A DNA stretch of 31,520 nt from H17-190 sp034435615. GTDB lineage: Bacteria > Chloroflexota > Dehalococcoidia > SM23-28-2 > HRBIN24. Positions 23,426-30,728 of the stretch are shown piece by piece. The stretch's first letter is position 1, and the number at the start of each line of letters is the position of its first letter. Both the position numbers and the translations under genes were made by a program. The notes beneath the pieces were generated by a model. The model was not told the origin of the DNA. It searched no databases and saw nothing but the letters and a program-made list of their open reading frames with translations. Location of the stretch: contig DAOTWZ010000061.1 in the NCBI GenBank assembly GCA_034435615.1, positions 1 through 31,520 on the forward strand, in the 5' to 3' direction.

Positions 23426-23455
23426 AATCTAGCGCCCCGCTCTGGAGGCTGTCAA
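23426..23455 (-). promoter_or_regulatory. Promoter of the CocE/NonD hydrolase gene
   Basis: On the - strand TTGACA (23455-23450), an 18-bp spacer and TAGATT (23431-23426). The -35 box is perfect. The leader would be about 90 bases. It lies just after the end of the OsmC gene. Confidence 0.55.
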
Positions 23456-23472
23456 GCTGTCCGGCGCCCTCC

Positions 23473-23901
23473 TCAGCCCTCCGCCACCGTTATCTCCACC
23501 TGGACGGCGGTCGCCACGGCGACCGTGCGGTAGAGCGGTCAGCGACGCTGGTAGGCCACCACCAGCTCCTCGGCCTGGGCGCGGCTGGGCCCCACCAGGT
23601 GGAAGCGCATGTTCACCTGTCGGAAGAGGGAGGGGTCGGTGCGGCTGCGCATCCCCTCTATCTCCACCTCGGCCCGCTGGAAGGGGACCCCCGCCTGCCG
23701 GGCGAAGCTCTCCAGGAGGAGGACGCCGCAGGCCGAGACACCGGCCAGGAAGGCCTCGGCGGGGGTGATCTCCTCCCCGGGGCCGCCGCCGTAGGCCGGC
23801 TCGTCGATGACCAGATGGTGGTTGCGGGCCTGGCTCAGGGAGCGCCCGGGCGTCCCCGTGCTGTAGGAGCGGACGCGGTTGACTATCAGATCCTCTGTCA
23901 T
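23473..23901 (-). CDS. OsmC-family thiol peroxidase-like protein with in-frame UGA (candidate selenoprotein)
   Basis: Reading through one UGA gives 142 residues, the normal OsmC length. The first redox cysteine is C58 in AGVSACGVLLLESFARQAG, matching Cys59 of E. coli OsmC. The frame then reaches UGA at codon 121 (23541-23539), after VVAYQRR and before PLYRTVAVATAVQVEITV. In relatives this place reads RCPxYRT, so the UGA stands exactly where the second redox Cys belongs, and the next stop ends the protein at the usual point. A hairpin of bacterial SECIS type follows the UGA. If UGA is a true stop, the 120-aa product lacks the second Cys and the last strand. No selA/B/C/D gene is in the window. 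A good promoter and GAGGTG site precede it. A nonsense mutation or base error is the main alternative. Confidence 0.8.
23508..23525 (-). promoter_or_regulatory. Candidate bacterial SECIS hairpin in the OsmC mRNA
   Basis: In the mRNA CGGUCGC (23525-23519), loop CGUG (23518-23515) and GCGACCG (23514-23508) form a 7-bp perfect stem. The loop begins 21 bases after the UGA and its second base is G. Bacterial SECIS elements are hairpins shortly downstream of the UGA with a G among the first two loop bases, so position and loop both fit. High GC makes chance hairpins common, so this is support, not proof. Confidence 0.55.
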
Positions 23902-23942
23902 CTCCTCTTCACCTCGGCGCTGGTCCCCTGGTGTTGGCTCCG

Positions 23943-23971
23943 AGGATAGGCCAGGCGGCAGCGGCTGTCAA
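23943..23971 (-). promoter_or_regulatory. Promoter of the OsmC gene
   Basis: On the - strand a perfect TTGACA (23971-23966), 17 bp, then TATCCT (23948-23943). The transcript would start near 23935, giving a leader of about 34 bases. It is back to back with the aldehyde dehydrogenase promoter. Confidence 0.6.
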
Positions 23972-23988
23972 AGGGCGGCCGCCGCCGG

Positions 23989-24017
23989 TTGAGGGTGGGG
24001 ACGGGGGCTGCTATGGT
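23989..24017 (+). promoter_or_regulatory. Promoter of the aldehyde dehydrogenase gene
   Basis: TTGAGG (23989-23994), a 17-bp spacer and TATGGT (24012-24017), each 4 of 6 to consensus, with the ATG 31 bp further on. The -35 boxes of this and the divergent OsmC promoter are only 17 bp apart, so shared regulation is possible. Confidence 0.5.
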
Positions 24018-24047
24018 GACTTTAGCGAACGAGAGGAGGGATGCGCC

Positions 24048-25541
24048 ATGGTGACGGAGACCCTGCTGGACACGGTGCGGGAGTGGCTGGCCCGGCCGAA
24101 GCGCCTCCTCATCGGCGGCGAGTGGGTGGAGGCCGCCTCCGGCCAGACCTTTCCTGACTACGACCCCTCCACGGGCGAGGTCATCGCTCAGGTGCCGCGG
24201 GGCGGCAAGGAGGACATAGACCGGGCCGTGAGGGCCGCCAGGGAGGCCTTCGATAACGGACCCTGGCGCCGTCTGCGGCCCATGGAGCGGGAGCGGCTCA
24301 TCCGCAAGGTAGGCGACCTGCTCTACGAGCACCTGGAGGAGTTCGCCCAGCTAGAGGCGCTGGACAGCGGCAAGCTCATCACGGTGGAGCGGCGGGCGGA
24401 GGTGCCCATGGCCGCCGAGACCTTCCACTACTACGCTGGCTGGCCCAGCAAGCTGGAGGGGCGGACCATTGCCCCCTCCGTCTCCTTCGACCCGCGGGGC
24501 GTCTATCAGTCCTATCTAGTGCGGGAGCCGGTGGGCGTGGTGGGGGCCATCATCCCCTGGAACTTCCCCCTGCTGATGGCCTCCTGGAAGCTGGCCCCCG
24601 CCCTGGCGGCCGGCTGCACCATTGTCCTCAAGCCGGCGGAGCAGACGCCCCTCACCGCTCTGCGCCTGGGCGAGCTCATACAGGAGGCCGGCATACCGGA
24701 GGGCGTGGTCAACATCGTCACCGGCTTCGGCGAGGAGGCCGGCGCCGCCCTGGCCGCTCACCCGGACGTGGACAAGGTGGCCTTCACCGGCTCCACGGAG
24801 GTGGGTAAGCTCATCGTCCAGGCGGCGGGAGCCAACCTGAAGCGGGTCTCCCTGGAGCTGGGGGGCAAGTCCCCGGTCATCGTCTTCGACGACGCCGACC
24901 TGGAGGCGGCCGTCCGTGGCGCCTTCAATGCTATCTTCTTCCACCAGGGTCAGGTCTGCGGTGCTGGCTCCCGCCTCTACGTGGCCCGTCCCAACTTCGA
25001 GAAGGTGGTGACCGGCGTGGCCGAGGCAGCCAAGAAGATCAGGCTGGGGCCGGCCCTGGACCCGGAGAGCCAGATGGGCCCCCTGGTCTCCCAGGAGCAG
25101 TTGGAGCGGGTCACCCGCTACATCGACATCGGCCTGCGGGAGGGGGCCCGGCCCCTGGCCGGCGGCCGGCGGGCCGGGGAGCGGGGCTACTTCGTGGAGC
25201 CGACGGTGCTGGTGGACGTCAGGGACGACTCGCCGCTGGTGCAGGAGGAGATCTTCGGCCCCGTACTGGTGGCCCAGCCCTTCGAGGAGCTGGAGGAGCT
25301 GGCCCGCAAGGCCAATGACACGGTGTACGGCCTGGCAGCCAGCGTCTGGACGCGCGACCTGAGCAAGGCCCACCGCATGGCCTCCCTGCTGCGGGCAGGC
25401 ACGGTCTGGATCAACTGCCACCACGTCCTGGACCCCACCCTGCCCTGGGGCGGCTTCAAGCAGTCAGGCTGGGGGCGGGAGATGGGCCGCGAGGGACTGG
25501 AGCTGTTCACCGAGGTCAAGACGGTCACCATCCGCCTCTAG
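24048..25541 (+). CDS. NAD(P)-dependent aldehyde dehydrogenase
   Basis: A 497-aa enzyme of the ALDH superfamily, length typical of betaine-aldehyde/ALDH1-2-type enzymes. Visible are IIPWNFPLLMASWKLAPALAAG with the catalytic Asn, the cofactor motif FTGSTEVG, the general base Glu in LELGGKSP, and the nucleophile C304 in FHQGQVCGAGSRLYV. It ends PWGGFKQSGWGREMGREGLE. GAGGAGGG stands eight bases before the ATG at 24048. It oxidises an aldehyde to the acid; the chain type cannot be read from sequence. It converges with the nitrile hydratase operon, leaving 49 bp. Confidence 0.95.
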   Translation: MVTETLLDTVREWLARPKRLLIGGEWVEAASGQTFPDYDPSTGEVIAQVPRGGKEDIDRAVRAAREAFDNGPWRRLRPMERERLIRKVGDLLYEHLEEFAQLEALDSGKLITVERRAEVPMAAETFHYYAGWPSKLEGRTIAPSVSFDPRGVYQSYLVREPVGVVGAIIPWNFPLLMASWKLAPALAAGCTIVLKPAEQTPLTALRLGELIQEAGIPEGVVNIVTGFGEEAGAALAAHPDVDKVAFTGSTEVGKLIVQAAGANLKRVSLELGGKSPVIVFDDADLEAAVRGAFNAIFFHQGQVCGAGSRLYVARPNFEKVVTGVAEAAKKIRLGPALDPESQMGPLVSQEQLERVTRYIDIGLREGARPLAGGRRAGERGYFVEPTVLVDVRDDSPLVQEEIFGPVLVAQPFEELEELARKANDTVYGLAASVWTRDLSKAHRMASLLRAGTVWINCHHVLDPTLPWGGFKQSGWGREMGREGLELFTEVKTVTIRL

Positions 25542-25590
25542 GCGTCAGGGGGCGGGACGCTGCCCGTACGGGGGGACGCCCGGGCCGTTG

Positions 25591-25944
25591 CTAGTGGCCG
25601 TGGGTGTCCTCCCGACGGCATTCCCTGGCCCGGGCCTCTATCTCCTCGGGGGAGAGGAGGCCACGCTCCACCAGCAGGCGCTCCAGGGCGGCCAGCCAGC
25701 GCTCGTAGTAGCTCCAGGAGGCCTGGTCGGCGCCCTGCTGGTCCTCCCAGCGCCCGATCTCCTCGATGAGGCGGCGCCGGAACTCCTCCCAGTCGTCCAC
25801 CACCCCCTCCTGATAGAGGGCGACGGCGATGCCGAAGGCGCGGCTCTCCCAGGGCGACTCGAAGACCAGCTCGCCGTTGCGGCGGGGGAGGGCGGCCGCC
25901 CCCTCCATGTTGGCGATGACGCGCTCCACGCCGGCCTCTCCCAT
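25591..25944 (-). CDS. Nitrile hydratase accessory (activator) protein
   Basis: A 117-aa protein resembling the N-terminal part of the nitrile hydratase beta subunit, as the P14K/NhlE-type activators do: LPRRNGELVFESPWESRAFGIAVALYQEGVVDDWEEFRRRLIEEIGRWE and SYYERWLAALERLLVERGLLS. In cobalt-type enzymes such proteins carry the alpha subunit and insert cobalt by self-subunit swapping. It starts 4 bp after the alpha stop codon, so the three genes form one operon. The Cys/His-containing C-terminus is short (ARECRREDTHGH) and could help to hand over the metal. Confidence 0.85.
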   Translation of the reverse strand: MGEAGVERVIANMEGAAALPRRNGELVFESPWESRAFGIAVALYQEGVVDDWEEFRRRLIEEIGRWEDQQGADQASWSYYERWLAALERLLVERGLLSPEEIEARARECRREDTHGH

Positions 25945-25948
25945 GAGG

Positions 25949-26596
25949 CTACCTCCTGGCGGCCTCCGGCACCGTCACCCGGGCGACGCCGATGAGGGCC
26001 TCCCTGGTCACCAGGGAGGCCAGCTCCTCCTCTGTCCAGCCCTCGGTGCCCGGGGGGCGTTCGGGAAGGACGAAGTAGCGGGTCTCGGCGCTGGAGTCCC
26101 AGACCCGTATCTCCACCGAGTCCGGTATGTCCAGGCCGAAGTCCTCCCGCAGGACGCGCCGTGGCTCGATGACGATGCGCGCCCGATAGGCGGGGGACTT
26201 GTACCAGTTGGGCGGCAGGCCCAGCACGGGCCAGGGGTAGCAGGAGCAGAGGGTGCAGACCACCACGTTGTGCACGATCGGGGTGTTCTCCACGCAGACC
26301 ATGTGCTCCCCCTGCAGCCCGCCGATGCCCAGCTCCCGGCAGGCCGCCGTGGCGTCCGCCAGCAGCCGCTGCTTGAACTCGGGGTCTACCCAGGCGCGGG
26401 CCACCACCCGGGCGCCCAGCAGAGGGCCGATGTCCCTCTCGTAGGCGCTGACCACCCGGTCGATGGCGTCGCTGCTGAGGAGCCCCTTCTCGATGAGGAG
26501 GGACTCCAGGGCGCGCACGCGGGCGGCTATCTCCTCCTCTGGCAGGGGATAGCGCCGGGGCGCGGGCTGCCCGCTGCCCGTCCCTCGTTCGCTCAT
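25949..26596 (-). CDS. nthA: Nitrile hydratase alpha subunit, cobalt type
   Basis: A 215-aa catalytic subunit that hydrates nitriles to amides. The metal site is VCTLCSCYPW, with C114, C117, S118 and C119; Thr after the first Cys marks the cobalt type (iron enzymes have Ser). Cys117 and Cys119 would be oxidised to sulfinic and sulfenic acid. The following LGLPPNWYKSPAYRAR and the RVWDSSAETRYFVLPERP segment are typical. The ATG at 26596 overlaps the beta stop codon (ATGA). The beta-alpha-accessory order is that of cobalt enzymes. Confidence 0.95.
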   Translation of the reverse strand: MSERGTGSGQPAPRRYPLPEEEIAARVRALESLLIEKGLLSSDAIDRVVSAYERDIGPLLGARVVARAWVDPEFKQRLLADATAACRELGIGGLQGEHMVCVENTPIVHNVVVCTLCSCYPWPVLGLPPNWYKSPAYRARIVIEPRRVLREDFGLDIPDSVEIRVWDSSAETRYFVLPERPPGTEGWTEEELASLVTREALIGVARVTVPEAARR

Positions 26597-27306
26597 CCTC
26601 TCTCCTCCCTCTCCGGGGCCGTCGGCCCCTCGGCTGGCTCCAGGTAGCTCTCCCACAGATCGAAGTAGACGGCCTGGTTGGGCTCGGCGCTTTCGCCCCA
26701 CAGCTCGCGGGCCTCGAAACGGACGCAGTAGACGTACTGGGGATTGCGTCCCTGGCCGTGGGCGTGGGTATCGGGGAATGTCCAGGGGTCGTATACATGG
26801 GCCACGGTGCCCTGCCTGCCCCGCACGTAACGGGCCAGTCTGGTGTGGCCCGGGGGATGCAGGTTGCGGGCGCGGACACGGTCGCCCACCTGGAAGCGGG
26901 GCGGCGTCTCCAGCCGGGCGTTCCGCTGGCCTCCCTCCCGCACGAGCTGAAGGAGGAAGGCGGTGAACTCCGGGTCTTCCCTCCGGGGGAGAGGCTTGGC
27001 TGGGTCTTCCAGGAACTGGCGGGCGCGCTCCTCCAGCTCCTCCCGAGAGACGATGCCTTTCTCTACCAGGTTGCGCTCCAGGGAGTGGAGCCAGCGCTCA
27101 TAGTAGCGAGCGGTCAGGTAGTGAGCCGGCGGCATGCGCTCTATGCCGTGGCGGAACTCGGCGGCATTGTAGAGCCGCTTCCCCATGGTGTAGAGCATCA
27201 TGGCGAAGACGGCCCGCTCCCAATCGGCGTGGAAGACGGGCTCGTTCTCCTCCCGCACCACCGGCCCGAGGCCGTGCATGCCGCCCAGGTCGTGGATGCC
27301 GTTCAT
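26593..27306 (-). CDS. nthB: Nitrile hydratase beta subunit
   Basis: A 237-aa subunit starting with the hallmark MNGIHDLGGMHG. The helical N-terminal half has HADWERAVFAMMLYTMGKRLYN and ARYYERWLHSLERNLVEKGI; the C-terminal half is the SH3-like barrel, with FQVGDRVRARNLHPPGHTRLARYVRG and GTVAHVYDPWTFPDTHAHG and a final VYFDLWESYLEP. It is required for folding and for one side of the active site. It is the first gene of the operon, about 31 bases after the predicted transcript start, and overlaps the alpha gene by four bases. Confidence 0.95.
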   Translation of the reverse strand: MNGIHDLGGMHGLGPVVREENEPVFHADWERAVFAMMLYTMGKRLYNAAEFRHGIERMPPAHYLTARYYERWLHSLERNLVEKGIVSREELEERARQFLEDPAKPLPRREDPEFTAFLLQLVREGGQRNARLETPPRFQVGDRVRARNLHPPGHTRLARYVRGRQGTVAHVYDPWTFPDTHAHGQGRNPQYVYCVRFEARELWGESAEPNQAVYFDLWESYLEPAEGPTAPEREERG

Positions 27307-27344
27307 CGTCCTGCCCTCGCGGAGCGGCCCGACGAAGTCGCCAA

Positions 27345-27375
27345 GATATAAGCACCGCCCAGGGGCGGCTGTCAA
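27345..27375 (-). promoter_or_regulatory. Nitrile hydratase operon promoter with a dyad in a long spacer
   Basis: On the - strand a perfect TTGACA (27375-27370) is followed after 19 bp by TATATC (27350-27345), or after 18 bp by TTATAT. The spacer holds CCGCCC-AG-GGGCGG (27355-27368), a 14-bp dyad near its middle. A 19-bp spacer with a central dyad is the layout of MerR-family-controlled promoters, many of which sense metals; control by cobalt or nitrile is an inference. Confidence 0.52.
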
Positions 27376-27424
27376 GACGGCGAGGCCAGGGAGCGAGGAG
27401 GGATGCCAGCCCTTGCAGAGCATT

Positions 27425-27430
27425 TATAAT
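27425..27430 (+). promoter_or_regulatory. -10 box (TATAAT) before the CoA-transferase gene
   Basis: A perfect TATAAT 70 bp before the start of the CoA-transferase gene. No clear -35 box is seen. It is divergent from the nitrile hydratase promoter 50 bp away. Confidence 0.42.
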
Positions 27431-27499
27431 CTTGAACCAGAATGGAAGGCCGGCCGGCTGCCCGGGGCCCGGACCGGGAGGAAGGAGGAGATGACCTTC

Positions 27500-28747
27500 A
27501 TGGAGAACGGACGCAAGCCTCTCATGCCGGAGGCATTCGGCCCTCTTCAGGGAGTACGCATCCTCTCCACGGGGACTATCATCGCCCAGCCTTACGCCGC
27601 TCACATGGCGGCGGAGATGGGGGCGGAGGTGGTGCAGATAGAGCGACCCAACAGCGTGGGCGACGAGTACCGCTACCTGGGGATCCGCCTCAAGGGGCCG
27701 GAGGGCCACGAGGCCGGCACCTCCTGGGTGCAGGAGCGACGGAACGCCTTCTACATCACGCTGGACCTGAGCTCCCCCCAGGGCCGCGATATCTTCCTTC
27801 GTCTCATCCCTCACTTCGACATCTGGATGGAGGCCTCCCGTCCCGGCACCTATGACCGCTGGGGCCTGTCGGACGAGGTGGTGCTGCAGGCCAATCCAAG
27901 GCTGGTCATCGCCCACGTGTCCGGCTACGGGCAGACGGGCCACCCGGACTATCTGGGCCGCCCCTCCTATGACATGATCGGCCAGGCCTTCGGCGGCCTC
28001 ATGTATCTGACAGGCTTCCCCGACCCGGAGCCGCCGGTGCGGGCCAACCCCTGGACGGGGGACTACATCACCGCCCTCTTCTGCCTCTGGGCCTCCCTGG
28101 CCGGCTACATCTACGCCCAGCGGACGGGTCGGGGTCAGGTTATAGACGTGGCCCAGTTCGAGTGTATCCATCACACCCTGGCGGGGACGATGGTGGAGTG
28201 GTTCCAGGCGGGCGTGGTGCGAGAGCGTAGCGGCAACAAGGCCACCGCCTTCCAGCCCTATGACGCCTTCATGGCCAAGGACGGCTGGCTGGTGGTGGGC
28301 GCCTTCAACGAGTCCATGTACGAGCGGCTCTGCCGCGTCATCGGTCTCGATCCCCAGGACGAGAAGTGGCGACGGGCCCGCACCAATGTCTTCTCTCCCG
28401 AGGGAGAGGAGTTCGATGCTATACTGCGGGGCTGGATCATCGAGCGAACGGTGAAGGAGGTGGTGGAGGCCCTCAGCGCCGCCGAGGTGGCCTGCTGCCC
28501 CATCATGAGCAGCCGTGACATGGCCGAAGACCCCCACTACCAGGCCCGTCAGGTGCACATAGAATGGGAGGACGTGCAGGTGGGGAAGGTGAAGGGCTTC
28601 GGCGTGACGCCCCGCTTCTCCCTGACGCCGGGGAGGATATGGCGGGGCTCCGTCCCCGTGGGCTACGATAACGAGCTGGTCTACGGCCAGCTACTGGGGC
28701 TCAGCCAGGAGGAGATGGCCTCTCTGCGCAGCCAGGGCGTTATCTGA
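27500..28747 (+). CDS. Family III (CaiB/BaiF) CoA-transferase
   Basis: A 415-aa enzyme of the formyl-CoA transferase/CaiB family, which moves CoA between carboxylic acids through an aspartyl-CoA anhydride. The N-terminal GPLQGVRILSTGTIIAQPYAAHMAAEMGAEVVQIERP is the usual CoA-binding start; the catalytic Asp is D158 in GRPSYDMIGQAFGG. An ATG at 27500 is preferred, with GGAGGAG nine bases upstream; the ATG at 27491 touches this site. A perfect rho-independent terminator follows, so it is a single-gene transcript. It most resembles carnitine- or alkylsuccinate-type transferases; the acid is unknown. Confidence 0.92.
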   Translation: MENGRKPLMPEAFGPLQGVRILSTGTIIAQPYAAHMAAEMGAEVVQIERPNSVGDEYRYLGIRLKGPEGHEAGTSWVQERRNAFYITLDLSSPQGRDIFLRLIPHFDIWMEASRPGTYDRWGLSDEVVLQANPRLVIAHVSGYGQTGHPDYLGRPSYDMIGQAFGGLMYLTGFPDPEPPVRANPWTGDYITALFCLWASLAGYIYAQRTGRGQVIDVAQFECIHHTLAGTMVEWFQAGVVRERSGNKATAFQPYDAFMAKDGWLVVGAFNESMYERLCRVIGLDPQDEKWRRARTNVFSPEGEEFDAILRGWIIERTVKEVVEALSAAEVACCPIMSSRDMAEDPHYQARQVHIEWEDVQVGKVKGFGVTPRFSLTPGRIWRGSVPVGYDNELVYGQLLGLSQEEMASLRSQGVI

Positions 28748-28759
28748 ACGGAGGGGGAA

Positions 28760-28797
28760 GGGGGCGGCCGCCCGCGCCGGCGGCCGCCCCCTTTTTC
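28760..28797 (+). terminator. Rho-independent terminator of the CoA-transferase gene
   Basis: GGGGGCGGCCGCC (28760-28772) pairs perfectly with GGCGGCCGCCCCC (28779-28791) across a 6-base loop and is followed by TTTTT. It is the only classical terminator with a U-tract seen in the window. The gap to the next gene also holds TATCAT (28829-28834), a possible -10 box. Confidence 0.85.
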
Positions 28798-28953
28798 GTG
28801 CTTTCGTGCAGGGCTGTAGGCGATCGGTTATCATAGAGTCCATGGCGCTCTGACCTGAACCGACGACGCGGGCGGCCAGCAGCCCCGCTGGCCGTCCCCA
28901 GACGCTTGCCACTCGCGCTGCCCTGCGATACTCGCCCGAAGGGAGGGATATCA

Positions 28954-29799
28954 GTGCGCATCAGGGACGACTCCAGGCGGCCGCGTCGCCGTGGAGGGAG
29001 GGACGGGCCCCGCGTGGGCATCGTCGGCTACGGCACGGTGGGCCGGGCCACTGCCAGCCTCTTCCGGGACGTGGCCATCTATGACCCGTACCAGGGGTAT
29101 GACGACCTGGCCAGTCTGGCCGACCGTGACGTTGTCTTCGTCTGCGTGCCCACGCCCAACCGCCCGGACGGCCACTGCGATCTGAGCGCCGTCTACGACG
29201 CTGTCCGGCGGGTGGTCCCCCGCCTCTCCGAGCGCCAGGTGGTGGCCATACGCTCCACGGTGCCGCCAGGCACCGCCAGGAGGCTACAGGAGGCGTTCCC
29301 CAACACCCACTTCGCCGCCAACCCGGAGTTCCTGCGGGCCCACCGCCTGGAGGAGGACGCCAAGCGCCCCTCGCGGGTGGTCATCGGCGCCGATACCGTC
29401 TTCGCCCGCCAGAGCCTCCTGCGGGCCTATCACTCCTGCTTCCGCGACCGGGTGCCCTATCTGGTGACCGATTCCCTCACGGCCGAGTTCATCAAGTACG
29501 CCGCTAACTGCTTCCTGGCCACCAAGATCCTCTACGCCCGGGAGCTGCGCCGGGCCGCCAAGCGGCTGGGCGTCAGCTTCGGCGATGTGGTGATGGCCCT
29601 GGGCCTGGACCCCCGCATCGGCGGGGGCGAAGAATGGTGGCTGGAGGGGCTCCAGGACGAGTGCCTCCCCAAGGACCTGGAGGCCTTCGTCCACTTTCTG
29701 CGCTCCCGCGGCATCGAGAGGGAGCTGCTGGAGACGCTCCTCCGCCTGCGGGACTCCACCCTGATGACGGAAGGCGCCCCCAGCGAGCCCCAGCCCTGA
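28954..29799 (+). CDS. Short UDP-glucose/GDP-mannose dehydrogenase-family protein
   Basis: A 281-aa protein related to UDP-glucose 6-dehydrogenase. It has an Arg-rich start, the NAD motif VGIVGYGTVG, VPTPNRPDG, RSTVPPGT, NPEFLRAHRLEEDAKRPSRVVIG and the catalytic Lys181/Asn185 in EFIKYAANCFLATK, with the nucleophile C237 in CLPKD. The usual enzyme has about 440 residues; here the C-terminal nucleotide-sugar-binding domain is missing and the GxGFGGSC loop is altered (GGGEEWWLEGLQDEC). It may use a smaller substrate or need a partner. The GTG start at 28954 has GGGAGGG six bases upstream. Confidence 0.8.
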   Translation: MRIRDDSRRPRRRGGRDGPRVGIVGYGTVGRATASLFRDVAIYDPYQGYDDLASLADRDVVFVCVPTPNRPDGHCDLSAVYDAVRRVVPRLSERQVVAIRSTVPPGTARRLQEAFPNTHFAANPEFLRAHRLEEDAKRPSRVVIGADTVFARQSLLRAYHSCFRDRVPYLVTDSLTAEFIKYAANCFLATKILYARELRRAAKRLGVSFGDVVMALGLDPRIGGGEEWWLEGLQDECLPKDLEAFVHFLRSRGIERELLETLLRLRDSTLMTEGAPSEPQP

Positions 29800-29811
29800 C
29801 AGCGGCGCCTC

Positions 29812-30579
29812 CTAGCGGGGGGCCATGCGCAGGGCGCCGTCCAGGCGGATCGTCTCACCGTTCAGGTAGGTGTTCTGGACGATGTGCTCCACCAGGGCGG
29901 CGAACTCCTCCGGACGGCCCAGACGCCGCGGGAAGGGGATGGCCTGCTCCAGCGCCTGCCGGTTCTCCTCGGGGAGGAGGCCCAGCATGGGCGTCTGGAA
30001 CGTTCCGGGGGCGATGGTGAGCACCCGGATCCCCAGGGAGGCCAGGTCACGGGCGGCGGTGATGGTGAGCCCCACCACGCCGGCCTTGGAGGAGGCGTAG
30101 GCCGCCTGACCTATCTGCCCCTCGAAGGCGGCTACCGAGGCCACATTGACTATGACGCCTCGCTCGCCGTCCTCCAGTGGCTCCGTCTCGCGCATGGCGG
30201 CGGCGGCCAGCCGCAGGACGTTGAAGGTGCCTATCAGGTTGATCTCGATGACCTTGCGGAAGGCGTCCAGGCTGTGGGGGGTGCCGTCCCGCCCCAGGAT
30301 ACGCCGGGCATAGCCGATACCAGCGCAGTTCACGGCCACCCGCAGAGGGCCCAGGGAGCGGGCCCGCTCTATGGCCGCCTTAACCGGCTCCTCCTGGGTG
30401 ACATCCACGTGGGCGAAGACGGCGCCCTGGCCCAGCTCGCTGGCCAGGGCCTCGCCGCGGGCGGCGTCCAGGTCGGCGATGACCACCCGCGCCCCGCCGG
30501 CCAGGAGGCGGCGTACCGTGGCCTCGCCCAGGCCGGAGGCCCCTCCCGTCACCAGGGCTACGGCGTCGCTCAGCTTCAT
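29812..30579 (-). CDS. SDR-family 3-hydroxyacyl-CoA dehydrogenase-like (HSD17B10 type)
   Basis: A 255-aa classical SDR. Motifs: ALVTGGASGLGEATV, VVIADLDAARG (Asp after the second strand, favouring NAD), NCAGIGYARR, VNVASVAAFEGQIGQAAYASSKAG with catalytic Ser/Tyr/Lys, and APGTFQTPML. The insert after NCAG (ILGRDGTPHSLDAFRKVI) and the general pattern match type II 3-hydroxyacyl-CoA dehydrogenases. GGAGGT lies five bases before the ATG at 30579; an in-frame start at 30660 is less likely. It converges with the dehydrogenase gene upstream on the map (12 bp gap). Confidence 0.9.
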   Translation of the reverse strand: MKLSDAVALVTGGASGLGEATVRRLLAGGARVVIADLDAARGEALASELGQGAVFAHVDVTQEEPVKAAIERARSLGPLRVAVNCAGIGYARRILGRDGTPHSLDAFRKVIEINLIGTFNVLRLAAAAMRETEPLEDGERGVIVNVASVAAFEGQIGQAAYASSKAGVVGLTITAARDLASLGIRVLTIAPGTFQTPMLGLLPEENRQALEQAIPFPRRLGRPEEFAALVEHIVQNTYLNGETIRLDGALRMAPR

Positions 30580-30684
30580 CTTCAACCTCCCGAGAGCGAA
30601 GGTTGCTGACAAGGGGCGCCCGGCCGTCTCGATGGCCAGGGCCCGGCGCAACGCTATCACACTGCGCCCGTTAAGGAAAGGGCT

Positions 30685-30713
30685 TTGACGGAGGGGGCGC
30701 CCGGGGCCAGAAT
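30685..30713 (+). promoter_or_regulatory. Promoter of the cyclo-ligase-like gene
   Basis: TTGACG (30685-30690), a 17-bp spacer and CAGAAT (30708-30713): 5 of 6 and 4 of 6 matches. The transcript would start within about ten bases of the ATG at 30729, giving a very short leader. Confidence 0.42.
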
Positions 30714-30728
30714 GGGCCCGAGGACGGG

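Noticed and set aside
23473..23541. Reading the OsmC gene as a simple nonsense pseudogene
   Set aside because: Not excluded, but less likely: the sequence after the UGA keeps frame, codon use and family motif, the UGA hits exactly the redox Cys position, and a SECIS-like hairpin follows.
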